From positions 3,802,001 to 3,866,000 of the forward strand of contig CP051247.1 in assembly GCA_017795105.1 (NCBI GenBank): a stretch of 64,000 bases of DNA, read 5' to 3'. Position numbers and translations under genes: made by a program. Shown one piece after another: positions 37,175 through 47,400 of the stretch (position 1 is the stretch's first letter; every line of letters starts with the position of its first letter). This DNA comes from Planctomycetaceae bacterium (GTDB lineage Bacteria; Planctomycetota; Planctomycetia; Planctomycetales; Planctomycetaceae). The notes under the pieces are model-generated. The model saw nothing but the letters and a program-made list of their open reading frames with translations, was not told the DNA's origin and did not search any database.

Positions 37175-38446
37175 TCAACGCTCGTTGATCTGGACGAGAT
37201 AAGCCTTGAGATATTCCGTTTCCGGACAATGCGTCGCGACCGGGTGATCCCCCGCCGCTCCCCATTTATACAGAAACGAACCGCTCCGGTCACTCGGAAT
37301 CGAGGCGGCGATTGTCTTGGAGAACTCGTCAGGCGGCATCAGTCCCGAACAGCTGCAGGTCAGCAGCAGCCCGCCCGGTTTCACCAGCTGGCAGGCGAGC
37401 CGGTTCAGATCGAAGTACTTTTTGCGGCCCTCATCGAACTCATCGCGGCGTGAGATCAGCTTCGGAGGGTCAAGGATCACCACGTCGTAACGGGTTTCGT
37501 TCCGCAGCATGTCCCGCATGTACGGAAAGACGTCGGCGTGAGTGAAGCGGATCTTCTGCTGATTCAGGTTCGCATTCGCTTTGGCGATTGCGATGGCATC
37601 TTCATCGAGGTCCACTCCCGTGACATCGGCCGCTTTGCCGAGCACGCTGGCCTGCAGCGAGAAACCTCCGGTATAACAACAAAGGTCGAGAACCGACTTG
37701 CCGGCGCAGTACTCGGCCAGACGTTTCCGGTTCTCCCGCTGGTCGCAGAAGAAACCGGTCTTATGGCCCTGCAGAAAGTTGACGCGAAAGCGGGTGCCGA
37801 ATTCCTGCACCACGGTGGAATCGGGGCAGTTCTCGGAAGCCTGTCGCGGCTCGTCGAAGCCTTCCGTTTCGAGCGAAGCGGGAGCGGTGACGATCTGCCA
37901 GTGTTCGGTGCCGAGTTGAGACTGCAGAATTTCCAGCAGCTCGCCGGCACGGCGGAACATGCCGAGCGAAAAGCATTCCGCACTGAGGATGTTGTCGTAA
38001 CGGTCGATCACAATACCGGGGAGCAGGTCCGATTCCGCGTGGACAATGCGATACGTGTTCGCAACCTCGTCCAGCCCGAGCCGCTCCTGCCGAAGTTCGC
38101 ATGCCTGCCGGAGAATCCGCTCCCACCACGCACGGGTGGGGAGTTCTTCGGTGCGATTGAGGACGCGGATGGTCGCCTCGGCTCGGGAGTTGAAGAGTCC
38201 GAAGCCGAAATGTTCTCCATCTTCAAGCTGCAGTCGTACGAGGTCACCCGGACGAGCTCGTTGATCGAACTTGCCGAGGCGTTTGCGGTACAGAATGGGA
38301 TGCCGAACCGGGGACTTCACTTCGACGACCGGCAGTTCCTCGGCCGGTTCAACTTCGAGCGGCAGTGGCGAAACATGCTCGGGAGCGAGAGGACCGCGGG
38401 GCGTCGGTTTGTTGCGAGTGGGATAGCGTTTCCGCTGAGGAGCCAT
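37175..38446 (-). CDS. Class I rRNA methyltransferase, RlmI type (PUA plus SAM domain)
   Basis: 423 residues. The N-terminal PUA-like domain (residues about 45-120; RARPGDLVRLQLEDGEHFGF) is followed by an EEHEE-like linker (IVHAESDLLPGIVIDRYDN) and a Rossmann methyltransferase. Visible motifs are the signature HKTGFFCDQRENR, SAM motif I VLDLCCYTGGFSLQA, the acidic strand GVDLDEDAIAIAKAN and catalytic motif DVVILDPPKLISRRDEF. RlmI makes m5C1962 in 23S rRNA; this is the expected role. The first ~40 residues are basic and Pro-rich. It is the upstream gene of a pair with the Nramp-like transporter. Confidence 0.9.
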   Translation of the reverse strand: MAPQRKRYPTRNKPTPRGPLAPEHVSPLPLEVEPAEELPVVEVKSPVRHPILYRKRLGKFDQRARPGDLVRLQLEDGEHFGFGLFNSRAEATIRVLNRTEELPTRAWWERILRQACELRQERLGLDEVANTYRIVHAESDLLPGIVIDRYDNILSAECFSLGMFRRAGELLEILQSQLGTEHWQIVTAPASLETEGFDEPRQASENCPDSTVVQEFGTRFRVNFLQGHKTGFFCDQRENRKRLAEYCAGKSVLDLCCYTGGFSLQASVLGKAADVTGVDLDEDAIAIAKANANLNQQKIRFTHADVFPYMRDMLRNETRYDVVILDPPKLISRRDEFDEGRKKYFDLNRLACQLVKPGGLLLTCSCSGLMPPDEFSKTIAASIPSDRSGSFLYKWGAAGDHPVATHCPETEYLKAYLVQINER

Positions 38447-38492
38447 GACAAACTGCTTGTGGTGAGAGAATGAAGGATGGGACGCAGCGGCT

Positions 38493-39167
38493 TCAGGAAG
38501 CAGACTGCTCAGCCGCGTCCAGCAATCCGAGAATGTAAGGATCGATCAGCGAAGTGGCGACGTACCGGGCCTGCGAGAAATCCTGGCCGGCACTGAACTG
38601 ATGCGGCACGGAAACGATGTGAGCCCCGGCAGCAGCCGCGGCTTTCGTACCATTGCTGCTGTCTTCCAGGACGAGCACATGCGGGGGTTCGTGTCCCAGG
38701 TGCTTCGAGGCAGTGAGATAGATCTCCGGATGCGGCTTGCCGTGGGTCACGTCTTCGGAAGTAAACGTAACCGGGAAGCGATCGAGCAGATCGAAATGAC
38801 CGAGCACATCCTGCAAATAGTTGCGGCCCGAAGAGGTCGCGACCGCTTTGGGGAGGCTCAACGAATCGATCCGGTCGAGCAGTTCGAAGAGTCCCGGCAT
38901 CGGCTCGATCTGTTCGAACAGCAGCTGATGGAAGATCTCGTTCGACTCTTTCTGCAGATCGGCCACGGTTTCATCGAGCTTGCAGAAGGTGATCATCTCC
39001 GTGAACGCTTCGTGAGCGCGGCGGCCCATCATCCGGTCGATGACCGGCTGGACATCCATAATCCCCCGCCGACGCAGCAGTTCGGTGCCGGTCTGGTTGA
39101 AGATCATTTCCGTATTGAACATCAGGCCATCGAGGTCAAACACGACAGCCCGGATTTCAGTCGTCAT
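38493..39167 (-). CDS. HAD superfamily phosphatase, beta-phosphoglucomutase-like
   Basis: 224 residues from ATG 39167; the longer frame upstream has no HAD similarity. HAD motifs: I, AVVFDLDGLMFNTEMIF (nucleophile DxD); II, KAVATSSGRNYLQDV; III, DVTHGKPHPEIYLTA; IV, VLVLEDSSNGTKAAAAAGAH. A helical C1 cap between I and II (RRRGIMDVQPVIDRMMGRRA) places it with subfamily IA, which includes beta-phosphoglucomutase and small sugar-phosphate phosphatases. The substrate is not predictable. It is divergent from ligD (174 bp shared upstream region). Confidence 0.9.
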   Translation of the reverse strand: MTTEIRAVVFDLDGLMFNTEMIFNQTGTELLRRRGIMDVQPVIDRMMGRRAHEAFTEMITFCKLDETVADLQKESNEIFHQLLFEQIEPMPGLFELLDRIDSLSLPKAVATSSGRNYLQDVLGHFDLLDRFPVTFTSEDVTHGKPHPEIYLTASKHLGHEPPHVLVLEDSSNGTKAAAAAGAHIVSVPHQFSAGQDFSQARYVATSLIDPYILGLLDAAEQSAS

Positions 39168-39341
39168 CCCTGGTTTCTCACTCCTGCTGGGCAATTCTGA
39201 TACGCGAACGAAGGGAACTATCTCACACAGGGGGCGGTCAGGCAATGCACGGCGTCGATTTCCTTCCTCACCCGGAACGCCTCTTGCTGCTTCGACCTTC
39301 ATCGATAGGATCGAGATAGCCCGATCAGGCAGCCCGTCGCC

Positions 39342-41894
39342 ATGACACTTGAAAAGTACAAACAAAAGCGAAAGTTTAACCGCACACCCGAGCCGGCGGG
39401 GGAAGACTCACCCCGCGCTGGTGCGAGTTTCGTTGTCCAGCTGCATCGAGCTCGCCGGCTGCATTACGACTTTCGGCTTGAGATCGACGGAACCCTGAAA
39501 AGCTGGGCCGTGCCCAAAGGGCCCAGTCTCGACCCTGCGGAACGGCGGCTCGCCGTCCATGTGGAAGACCACCCGCTTTCGTACGCCGATTTCGAGGGAG
39601 TCATTCCCAAGGGAAACTATGGAGCCGGGGCGGTCATTGTCTGGGATCGCGGCGAGTGGGACGCCGATTCCGATCTCTCGGCCCAGTATCGAAAAGGGAA
39701 GATGAAGTTCCGACTTCGCGGCGAAAAACTGCGGGGCGGCTGGACGCTGGTCCGGATGAAAAGCAAAGGCGAAACGGCCGACAACTGGCTCCTGATCAAG
39801 GAAAAGGACGAGGAAGCCCGCTCTGAAGACGAGTATGACGTTACCGCCGAACTGACGGAAAGTGTGCAGACCGGAAGGACGCTCGACGAGGTCGAGGCCG
39901 GTAAACAGCCGCGGTCGCTCGCTCGAGCGACTCGCAAGCAGAAGTCGACATTTCGATCTACGCCGGGAGAGTCGATTCCCGAAAGAATCGACCCGCAGCT
40001 GGCCACTCTCAGTCCCGAGGCCCCGGAAGGAGAAGACTGGTTTCACGAGATTAAGTTCGACGGATATCGGCTTCTCGCGTTTCTCAACCGGGGTGGAGTC
40101 CGGCTGCTCACCCGCAATCAGAACGACTGGACCGCCCGCTTCCCCGAACTGGCCGAGTCGATTGCGAAGCTCGACGCCGATTCGGCTGTTTTTGATGGCG
40201 AAGTGGTCGCCATCGATCAGAACGGAGTAAGCAGTTTTCAACAGTTGCAGAACGCATTCCGTCGCAAGACGACCGGCAAGCTGGTCTATCAGGCGTTTGA
40301 CATTCTTTTCCTCAACGGGAGTGACCTGCGAAAGAATCCGCTCGAAGCCCGTAAGAAGGTGCTGGCCGACCTGATGGCTTCGGCTGATGCGGCTCGCCTG
40401 CAGTACTCCGATCATCAGATCGGATCTGGTCCCACGTTCTTCAAAGAGTGCTGCAAGCTCGGACTCGAAGGAATCATCTCAAAGCGTCGCGATCGACCGT
40501 ATCGTTCCGGGCGAGGTCACGACTGGCTGAAGACAAAATGTCTGTTTCGCGAAGAGTTCGTCATTGGCGGATTCACACCCCCGTCGGGGTCGCGGCAGGG
40601 ACTCGGTGCTCTTCTTCTGGGGTATTTCTCGTCAGACGGAGAGCTGATCTACGCCGGTCGAGTCGGCACCGGCTTCAGCGATGCCGTGCTTCGCGATCTG
40701 ACGAAACGGCTGACCGCGCGGAAGATCAAAGCGAATCCATTCGCGACGAAACCGGAGGGGACCGATCGACAAACGACATGGGTGCGTCCCGACGCCGTGG
40801 CTCAGGTCGAGTTCTCCAACTGGACCGGCGACAACCGTCTGCGGCATCCGTCGTTCCAGGGACTGCGGGAAGATAAACCGGCCACATCAATTGTTCGCCA
40901 GCAGAATGGGAATGGTCCGCCGACGGAGATCAAGACCATGAAAAAGTCTTCTTCCACGAAGTCGAAACCGGCTGCGGAAATGACACTCTCCGAAGAGCAG
41001 CTTGGACAACTGGCCGATGTTCGCATCACGAGTCCCGGCAAGATTCTGTTCAAGGAGCCGGGAATTACGAAGCTGGATCTGATCCGATATTACGTCGAGA
41101 TCGCCGACTGGATTCTGCCGCAACTGATCGATCGCTCCGTCAGTCTGGTTCGTTGCCCTTCGGGAGCGAGCGGCAAGTGCTTTTTTCAGAAGCATGCCGC
41201 CGCGGGCACCCCGGAGGACGTGAAGCGGATTCCGATTCAGGAGAAAGAGGGTGTCGAAGACTATCTGATGATCAACGATGTGCGGGGGCTGGCTTCGATC
41301 GTGCAGATGGGAGTGCTGGAACTGCACCCCTGGGGATCACGAATCGATCGGCTCGAACAGCCGGACCGTGTGATCTTCGATTTCGATCCGGACGAAGCGG
41401 TTACCTGGTCTCGCGTCGTCGAAGCAGCACTGGAATTGAAGTCGTTTCTGGAGGAACTCGGACTGACCTGCTTCGCAAAGACGACCGGAGGAAAAGGGCT
41501 TCACGTAGTCGTGCCGATGACTCGCCGTCAGGATTGGGAGGAGGTCAAGACGTTCAGCCAGCGAGTCGCGGAAGAAATGGTCTCCGCGTCTCCGGATGCT
41601 TACACGGCCACGATGTCGAAGAAAGCGCGGACGGGGAAGATCTATATCGACTATCAACGGAACGGTCGAGGAGCAACGGCCATCGCAGCCTACTCCACGC
41701 GAGCGCGACCGGGGGCGCCGATTGCAACTCCGCTCTTCTGGGAGGAGCTTCCCGACGTCGAAAGTTCGCAGGCTTTTACCATCAGCAACATTCGCGAACG
41801 ACTGCGATCGCTCGGCGAAGACCCCTGGGCGGAAATGGACGCGATCCGGCAGTCGATCACGAAATCGATCCGCAAGCGGCTGCGATTGCCATAG
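39342..41894 (+). CDS. ligD: ATP-dependent DNA ligase D (phosphoesterase-ligase-polymerase)
   Basis: Multifunctional enzyme of bacterial non-homologous end joining. Domain order is PE-LIG-POL as in Pseudomonas, unlike the POL-PE-LIG order of mycobacteria. PE: residues 1-155 with VQLHRARRLHYDFRLEIDG and LAVHVEDHPLSYADFEGVIP. LIG: about 210-520, with the nucleotidyl-lysine motif HEIKFDGYRLL (Lys238), DGEVVAIDQ and GLEGIISKRRDRPY. POL (archaeo-eukaryotic primase type): about 560-840, with the metal pair VIFDFDPDEAV (Asp680, Asp682) and TTGGKGLHVVVPM. All catalytic motifs look intact. The stop is only five bases from the stop of the convergent BRCT-MerR-TPR gene, and Ku lies beyond that. Confidence 0.96.
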   Translation: MTLEKYKQKRKFNRTPEPAGEDSPRAGASFVVQLHRARRLHYDFRLEIDGTLKSWAVPKGPSLDPAERRLAVHVEDHPLSYADFEGVIPKGNYGAGAVIVWDRGEWDADSDLSAQYRKGKMKFRLRGEKLRGGWTLVRMKSKGETADNWLLIKEKDEEARSEDEYDVTAELTESVQTGRTLDEVEAGKQPRSLARATRKQKSTFRSTPGESIPERIDPQLATLSPEAPEGEDWFHEIKFDGYRLLAFLNRGGVRLLTRNQNDWTARFPELAESIAKLDADSAVFDGEVVAIDQNGVSSFQQLQNAFRRKTTGKLVYQAFDILFLNGSDLRKNPLEARKKVLADLMASADAARLQYSDHQIGSGPTFFKECCKLGLEGIISKRRDRPYRSGRGHDWLKTKCLFREEFVIGGFTPPSGSRQGLGALLLGYFSSDGELIYAGRVGTGFSDAVLRDLTKRLTARKIKANPFATKPEGTDRQTTWVRPDAVAQVEFSNWTGDNRLRHPSFQGLREDKPATSIVRQQNGNGPPTEIKTMKKSSSTKSKPAAEMTLSEEQLGQLADVRITSPGKILFKEPGITKLDLIRYYVEIADWILPQLIDRSVSLVRCPSGASGKCFFQKHAAAGTPEDVKRIPIQEKEGVEDYLMINDVRGLASIVQMGVLELHPWGSRIDRLEQPDRVIFDFDPDEAVTWSRVVEAALELKSFLEELGLTCFAKTTGGKGLHVVVPMTRRQDWEEVKTFSQRVAEEMVSASPDAYTATMSKKARTGKIYIDYQRNGRGATAIAAYSTRARPGAPIATPLFWEELPDVESSQAFTISNIRERLRSLGEDPWAEMDAIRQSITKSIRKRLRLP

Positions 41895-41899
41895 TCTGC

Positions 41900-43099
41900 T
41901 TATGCAGAAGACTCACCCAGACACCGCTGGGCGTATTCGGCCCATTCGCTGTGAGGATCGAGTTGAACATACCGTTTCCAGTAGGGGCGGGCCTCTTCGC
42001 AGCGGTCGAGAGATTCGAGCGTCTCGGCAAGGTTATAAAGGGCATCCAGGCTGTGGGGATTCCACTGGAGTGCAGTCTTCCACGCGGTCAGGGCATCATC
42101 GAACTGTTCGAACTCGGCCAGGGCGTCGCCCATGTTGTTCCAGGCTTCGACAAAATCGGGTTCAAGTTCCACGGCCTGGCGATACCGTTCAATAGCCGCT
42201 CCGTACTGGTCGAGTTCCTGCAGGGTGTTCGCCAGATTGAAACAGACGGCCGCGTCGGGTCCGTGTTCTCGAAGATGCAGCCGATAGCACTCAGCGGCTT
42301 CCGCAAGGCGTCCCTGCATCTCCAGTTCGACACCCTGCTCAAACAGCGTCTCCGGGGGATCCGAGGCTGCCTCAGAAGTTGGCCATGCAACTGAAACCGG
42401 ACCGGAATCATCGCTTTCCGTTTCATAGTCCATCAGCAGCTGACCGGCGACATCGGCGAGCCGACCGTCGTCGCGACGGAATGCGAGGAGGCTTCCGAAC
42501 TGATCGAGTTGCGGCAGCGTCTCGCGAGACTGCGGCAGCCAGGTTTGCAGCTGCTTCAGACTGTGCTGCAATCGCCGGGCGCTGACTCCAGACTGGAGGA
42601 GTTCCTGAAGCCGCCTGATGGCAGCGACCTGACGAAAGTTGAAGTAATGAAGTGTTCCCACGGACCGCGAGGGTTTGACAAGACCGGCTTTGACCCAGCT
42701 GCGCAGCTGATCTCGCCGCACGCCCGCCAGCCGAGCTGCTTCGCCGAGTGGATGAGCAGCCCGGGTCGCCTCCATCGGCGTGACAAGTTCGATCCGCTGC
42801 AAGAACTCATCTTCAGAGAGAATGACGAGCGTGGCTCCGAGCTTCTGAAGTTGGACTGCGCGGCGAAGATTGACGGTCGGCTTCCCATTCGATCGCAGCG
42901 GCAACCGATCATCGCCCACGACAAGCATCGTGGTACTCCGAAGGACGTGTGAGTGATATCGACCGCCGTGCTGCCGAATCAGCTCGGCTGCTTCGCGGCG
43001 GGTCAGCGAGCGGAGCCGTCCAGTCAAAGCGACGGACTCGCTGCTCAAGTGACGAAACGTCGCTCCCTCGGAACGCTCTCTCTCCAATGCCGTGTCCAT
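41900..43099 (-). CDS. BRCT-MerR-TPR protein in the NHEJ locus
   Basis: 399 residues from ATG 43099, with GAGGG four bases upstream; an ATG at 43138 lacks a ribosome site. Domain order: BRCT (about 20-102; VALTGRLRSLTRREAAELIR, then QHGG, TTMLVVGDD and LGATLVILSEDEFLQRI, as in the BRCT of NAD ligases). Next is a MerR-type helix-turn-helix (about 117-185; LGEAARLAGVRRDQLRSWVK, then FNFRQVAAIRRLQELLQSGV). Last are about four TPR repeats (250-395; AAVCFNLANTLQELDQYGAA, EAWNNMGDALAEFEQFDDAL, DALYNLAETLESLDRCEEAR). The gene follows Ku by 91 bp on the same strand and faces ligD. Family knowledge: BRCT binds DNA ends or phosphopeptides, MerR binds DNA, TPR binds proteins. A role in end joining or its regulation is inferred from position. 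Confidence 0.85.
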   Translation of the reverse strand: MDTALERERSEGATFRHLSSESVALTGRLRSLTRREAAELIRQHGGRYHSHVLRSTTMLVVGDDRLPLRSNGKPTVNLRRAVQLQKLGATLVILSEDEFLQRIELVTPMEATRAAHPLGEAARLAGVRRDQLRSWVKAGLVKPSRSVGTLHYFNFRQVAAIRRLQELLQSGVSARRLQHSLKQLQTWLPQSRETLPQLDQFGSLLAFRRDDGRLADVAGQLLMDYETESDDSGPVSVAWPTSEAASDPPETLFEQGVELEMQGRLAEAAECYRLHLREHGPDAAVCFNLANTLQELDQYGAAIERYRQAVELEPDFVEAWNNMGDALAEFEQFDDALTAWKTALQWNPHSLDALYNLAETLESLDRCEEARPYWKRYVQLDPHSEWAEYAQRCLGESSA

Positions 43100-43190
43100 A
43101 CCCTCATCATAATCGAGAATCGTTCTGTCTCGAAGCATCTTCGAAGTTTTCAGAAATTCGTCCCAAGTCGAGCCTTAACCGACGGCGAGT

Positions 43191-44069
43191 TTACCCGGAC
43201 TTTTTCTTCGTACTCTTTCGCGACGATGATGCCCGCGTCGATTTCGAACTGGCGGCCCGACGTCGACTTGGTTTGGCCCCCTTCCCGCCGGCGTCTTTCA
43301 CACTCTGCTTCAACGCCTCCATCAGATTGATGACCTGCGGCTCCTCTTCTGCGGGAGCAGTGACGAGTTCTTCGCCCTGGACGCGGGCTTCAATCAGCTG
43401 CGTCAGACGCTCGGTGTAGAGGTCCTTGTATTCGGAAGGATCGAACTTCTTCCTGGCCAGCGCTCCAATGAGCTGTTTTGTCAGCTTCTTTTCCTGCGCA
43501 CTCAGCGTCGTCTCGACCAGTTCATCCTGAAAGGACGTCGGATCTTTGACCTGGGTCTTGTATTCGAGCACGTCCATCGCAAGAAGTCCTTCGCGGGGAC
43601 GAATGCGAACAATCTGCTCTCGCTTGGACAGCACGACCGTAGCAATAGCGTGCAGGTCACCCCCAGCCATCGCATCCTGAATCAGCTGGTACGGCTTCTG
43701 TCCGACAGGACCGTCTGGGAGCAGGTAGTAGGTCTTCCCGGTCAACAGAGCCGGGTCGATGGAATCGGACGGAACGAACGAATCGACGTTCACGGAGTGG
43801 TCCGTCTCCGATCGCAGCTTCTCGAGTTCGTCGGTATCGATCACGACGTATTGGTCTTTGCTGTACTCGTAGCCGGAGACGATCTCGTCGTTGGGAACTT
43901 CGCCATGAATCGGGCAGACCTTCCGATAGCGAATGCGGCTATGACACTTTTCGTGCAATTGATTCAGACTGATCGGTGAGCCACCACTTGATGAGCCGGT
44001 GTAGGCCTTCACCGGCAACGAAACGAGACTGATTTTCAGGTAGCCCTTCCAGGATGATCGGGGAGCCAT
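43191..44069 (-). CDS. ku: Ku protein of non-homologous end joining
   Basis: Homodimeric ring that binds double-strand ends and recruits LigD. The Ku core starts at once (RSSWKGYLKISLVSLPVKAY). It continues with LNQLHEKCHSRIRYRKVCPI, EIVSGYEYSKDQYVVIDTDE, KTYYLLPDGPVGQKPYQLIQ and MAGGDLHAIATVVLSKREQI, all typical of bacterial Ku. The C-terminal 40 residues are very basic (PSRRRAASSKSTRASSSRKS, then TKKKSG), like the Lys-rich tails that help Ku slide on DNA. The length (292 aa) is normal. The BRCT-MerR-TPR gene follows on the same strand. Confidence 0.96.
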   Translation of the reverse strand: MAPRSSWKGYLKISLVSLPVKAYTGSSSGGSPISLNQLHEKCHSRIRYRKVCPIHGEVPNDEIVSGYEYSKDQYVVIDTDELEKLRSETDHSVNVDSFVPSDSIDPALLTGKTYYLLPDGPVGQKPYQLIQDAMAGGDLHAIATVVLSKREQIVRIRPREGLLAMDVLEYKTQVKDPTSFQDELVETTLSAQEKKLTKQLIGALARKKFDPSEYKDLYTERLTQLIEARVQGEELVTAPAEEEPQVINLMEALKQSVKDAGGKGAKPSRRRAASSKSTRASSSRKSTKKKSG

Positions 44070-44451
44070 GACGAGTTTTCCAGCGTAAACATCGTGTGTA
44101 ACCGTCCCCTGGTCATGTGGAATTCCCTTTATGAACTAACGCCGCGAGATGCACTCCCGGCGTGAAGAATTCAAGCCGCAAATCGTGTGCCGCCGGCGTT
44201 CTGAAAACGAGTGTACTGAAGTATCGGCGGTAGCTGGGGCAAAAACCTCATTCGTTTCTCGCGGTTGGCGCGGCTGTACGGACTCTACGGCCTCGTCAAA
44301 TTCCGCTTAGATTACCAGGGCTGAGCACTCGATGATGCTGATACGGTCCCAAAAGTTTGCCACCGTTCGTTGCGTCCCCATTCCGGCGGCGCAACCTCAC
44401 CCAACGGCCTTCAAGATAACTCTCCTTACACCAGCTCAGGCAGTACACCTC
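44070..44451. other. Divergent upstream region of ku and the giant exoprotein gene
   Basis: 382 bp with no convincing gene. In-frame sequence from 44332 to 44451 could extend the giant protein by 40 residues but looks unlike its family start. It must hold promoters for both genes. No strong sigma-70 pair was seen. Inverted GC-rich words (ACGCCG near 44138; CGGCGT near 44198) could pair. Confidence 0.4.
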
Positions 44452-47400
44452 ATGATGTTCAATTCTCGCTCCCGTTCCGCGCGTATCTCGAAGCGACGTG
44501 CTGAAAAGATTCGTCCTCAGTTTGGAGCTTCGGAAGTTCTTGAGGGGCGGACTCTGTTAGCCAGTGTGACGGTCAATTCGCTGGCCGACGACATCACGTC
44601 CGACAACGAAATGACACTGCGGGAAGCGATCCTGCTGATCAACCACGGTGGAGACTCCAACGCGGCTCTCGGGCGGGCATTGACGGGTGGAGAAACAATT
44701 CAGACGGACTTCGGAGGAGGCTGGGGAGTCGGCGATCAGATCTTGTTCGATGGCAGCCTGGCCGGGGATTCAATCGTGCTGAAAAACGGCACCCTGTCCG
44801 TAAGCGAATCGGTCATCATCAGGGGACTTGGAGCCGAAAACCTTACGATCAGCGGGGATGATACGTCCCGTGTCTTCACTGTCGAATCGGGTACGGTTCA
44901 TCTGGCTCATCTCACAATCGCCGATGGTCTGGCCCAGGGCGGCGACGGTGGCGCCAGTGAATTCGGCGGCGGGGGCGGCGGGGGAGCCGGGCTTGGCGGA
45001 GGGGTGTTCGTCAATACCGGAGCGGATGTCACCATTCAGAACGTGATCCTCTCCGGCAACCGGGCGGTTGGCGGTAACGGCGGGGATGCGGGTGTTCCGG
45101 GAGCGGGGACATCAGCGGTCGCAGGTGGGTTCACATCGACCGGGGGAGCCGCCGGAACGAGTTCGTTCGTCGACGGAAACTTCGGCGTCGGTGGTGCGGG
45201 GGGAGCCGGGACGACTGTGAATAACAACGCTGGCGGTGCCGGATCCCAGGGCAACTTCGCCGGTGGTGGTGGCGGTGGCGGCGGCGGTGGGTTCAATGGA
45301 ACGCGACTCCTCGGGGGCGCAGCCGGCTCGCGGGGAACCGTTTCCAATGACCTCGATCACAGTGATCAGAGCCTCAATATTCTTCCCGGGGTCGGAAATG
45401 GTAAAGAAGGCGCGGACGGGATCGATGGTTCCAATGGTGTCGACTATTCCTGGGACATCCCAGCGGGAACGAGTGGCGGTGGCGGCGGTGGAGCCGGACT
45501 CGGAGGCGGTATCTTCGTCCGCAGCGGGGGAGCTCTGACGGTCGTCGACAGTTACTTCGGAGCGAACGAAGCAATCGGCGGCGATCCCGGTCGACGCGGC
45601 GAGGGCTATGGTGTCGGCAAAGGGGGATCCATCTTCGCGATGGACGGAGTCACCGTGAATCACTACGGCACAACGTTCGGCCACGGATCTCAGGATGCAA
45701 ATATCGGTTCAACGCCGAATCAGTTCCCTTCCAATCCGTCCTCTACGGTCGCAGGGCGTCAGGGACTGTGGGGGACATTCTCCCGCACGCTGCCGGCGAA
45801 AGCATATCATGATGGACCCGCTGTTCCGGAATCACTCGAATATACTTACCTGAATCCGGGCGTTCAGGATCCGAGGGCGGGATCGATGGATCCGGACGGG
45901 GGAACCGACACGCTCGTTTCCGACATTCTGGCCCGGCTCGGCCGGGGGGGATTGCGAACTGAAGTCGCAAACCCAACCGCGCTGGCGATTACTTCGATCG
46001 ACAGCACGAACGGTCTCTGGCAGTACTCGGAGGACGGGATCGACTGGACGGATCTGACGAATGTCTCCGAGTCCAACGCACTGCTGCTCAGCGGCACGTG
46101 GCATTTGAGTTTCATTCCCAATGCGGGATTCAATACGGTCCTTGGTGATCAACCAACGATGACGTTCCGTTCCTGGGATGAAACTGGCGGGGTGGCTGGA
46201 GACTTCGTCGACACCAGCGTGAACGGGGGAATGACTCCGTTCAGCACCGCTGAAGCAACCGCTGTTGTGAATGTCAGTGATCCGGTCTATTTCGACGATG
46301 GCAATGAGCTGTTCAACGAAGGCATCACGCTGTTCATGACGCCGGACGAATACTTTCAGTCTCGCTTCGCGCTCGATGCGTTCAAAACGACAGGAAGCGG
46401 CGAGTTTCGCTTTACCATTACTGGCGTCGGCGGTGTCTGGGCCGGGGGATCGTCTGTCTCGTCTGTCGGAGCGCGGGTCTACAATGGTAACGACGAGATC
46501 TACGGCTACTCGAATGTTCGAGTGGGAACCATCCAGTTTGCATCGGTCGATGCCTTTTCGGATGTCGACGGCAACGTCTCCCAGTCCATCTTCAACGCCA
46601 ACATCCGCGTCGGTGACTTCACCGATGTGAATACCGATTCGGGCGCGATCGCCATTATCCGAAATCAAACCTCGCGCGTTGCCGGGGCGACCCACTTCAA
46701 GATTGAAGGCATCACCGGGGGAACATTCTATAAGGATGCCGCCTTCACGCAGGCAGTCTCTGAAGGCGAGTTCATCAGCTACGGAAACGGCAACGTCTAT
46801 CTGTACTTCCGGCCGGATGTTGATTTCGCGGGCGATGCGACTTACACGACCATCGATTCGACGAGCAACAACGATGGTGGCCTGCTCATCCGGGATGGAT
46901 ACGTGGCCCAGGCATCTTTGACCGATGCCATCACGCTCAACCAGAGTGACATTTCATCGACACACATCAAGATCACCGGCATTACGAACGGATCGCTGTT
47001 TCTTGACGCTGCAAAGACAATGTCGGTGAGCAACGGCGATTTCGTCGCCTGGGACGGCTCCACGATTGACCTGTATTTCGAGGCCAGCGGAGGAGTCCGT
47101 CGGGGGACAGGTTCCTTCACGTACGAAGAAACGATCGGTGCCGACGATGGGGGCCTGCTTGGCGGAGCCACGGCGTTCAGTCTTTCGATCATTCCCGATC
47201 ATGTCGTCACGGTGCTGGCTCCGGTCGTGACTCTGAACGCTTCCGAGTCGGAGATCGTCGAAGGGGATTCAGGGACAACGACGATCAACTACACCGTGCG
47301 TCGTTCGAGCACCGATTCTTCCACGCTTCCCGCGGCGACGTACAACTACGCTGTGACAGGTGATGTGAACGCCGATGACTTCGCGGGGGGAGTCCTCCCC

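Noticed and set aside
45832..46695. Minus-strand frame of 287 codons within the giant gene, and other antisense frames up to 47958
   Set aside because: They mirror the repetitive Gly/Asp/Thr-rich coding strand; there is no motif or ribosome site, and the plus strand has continuous Calx-beta repeats.
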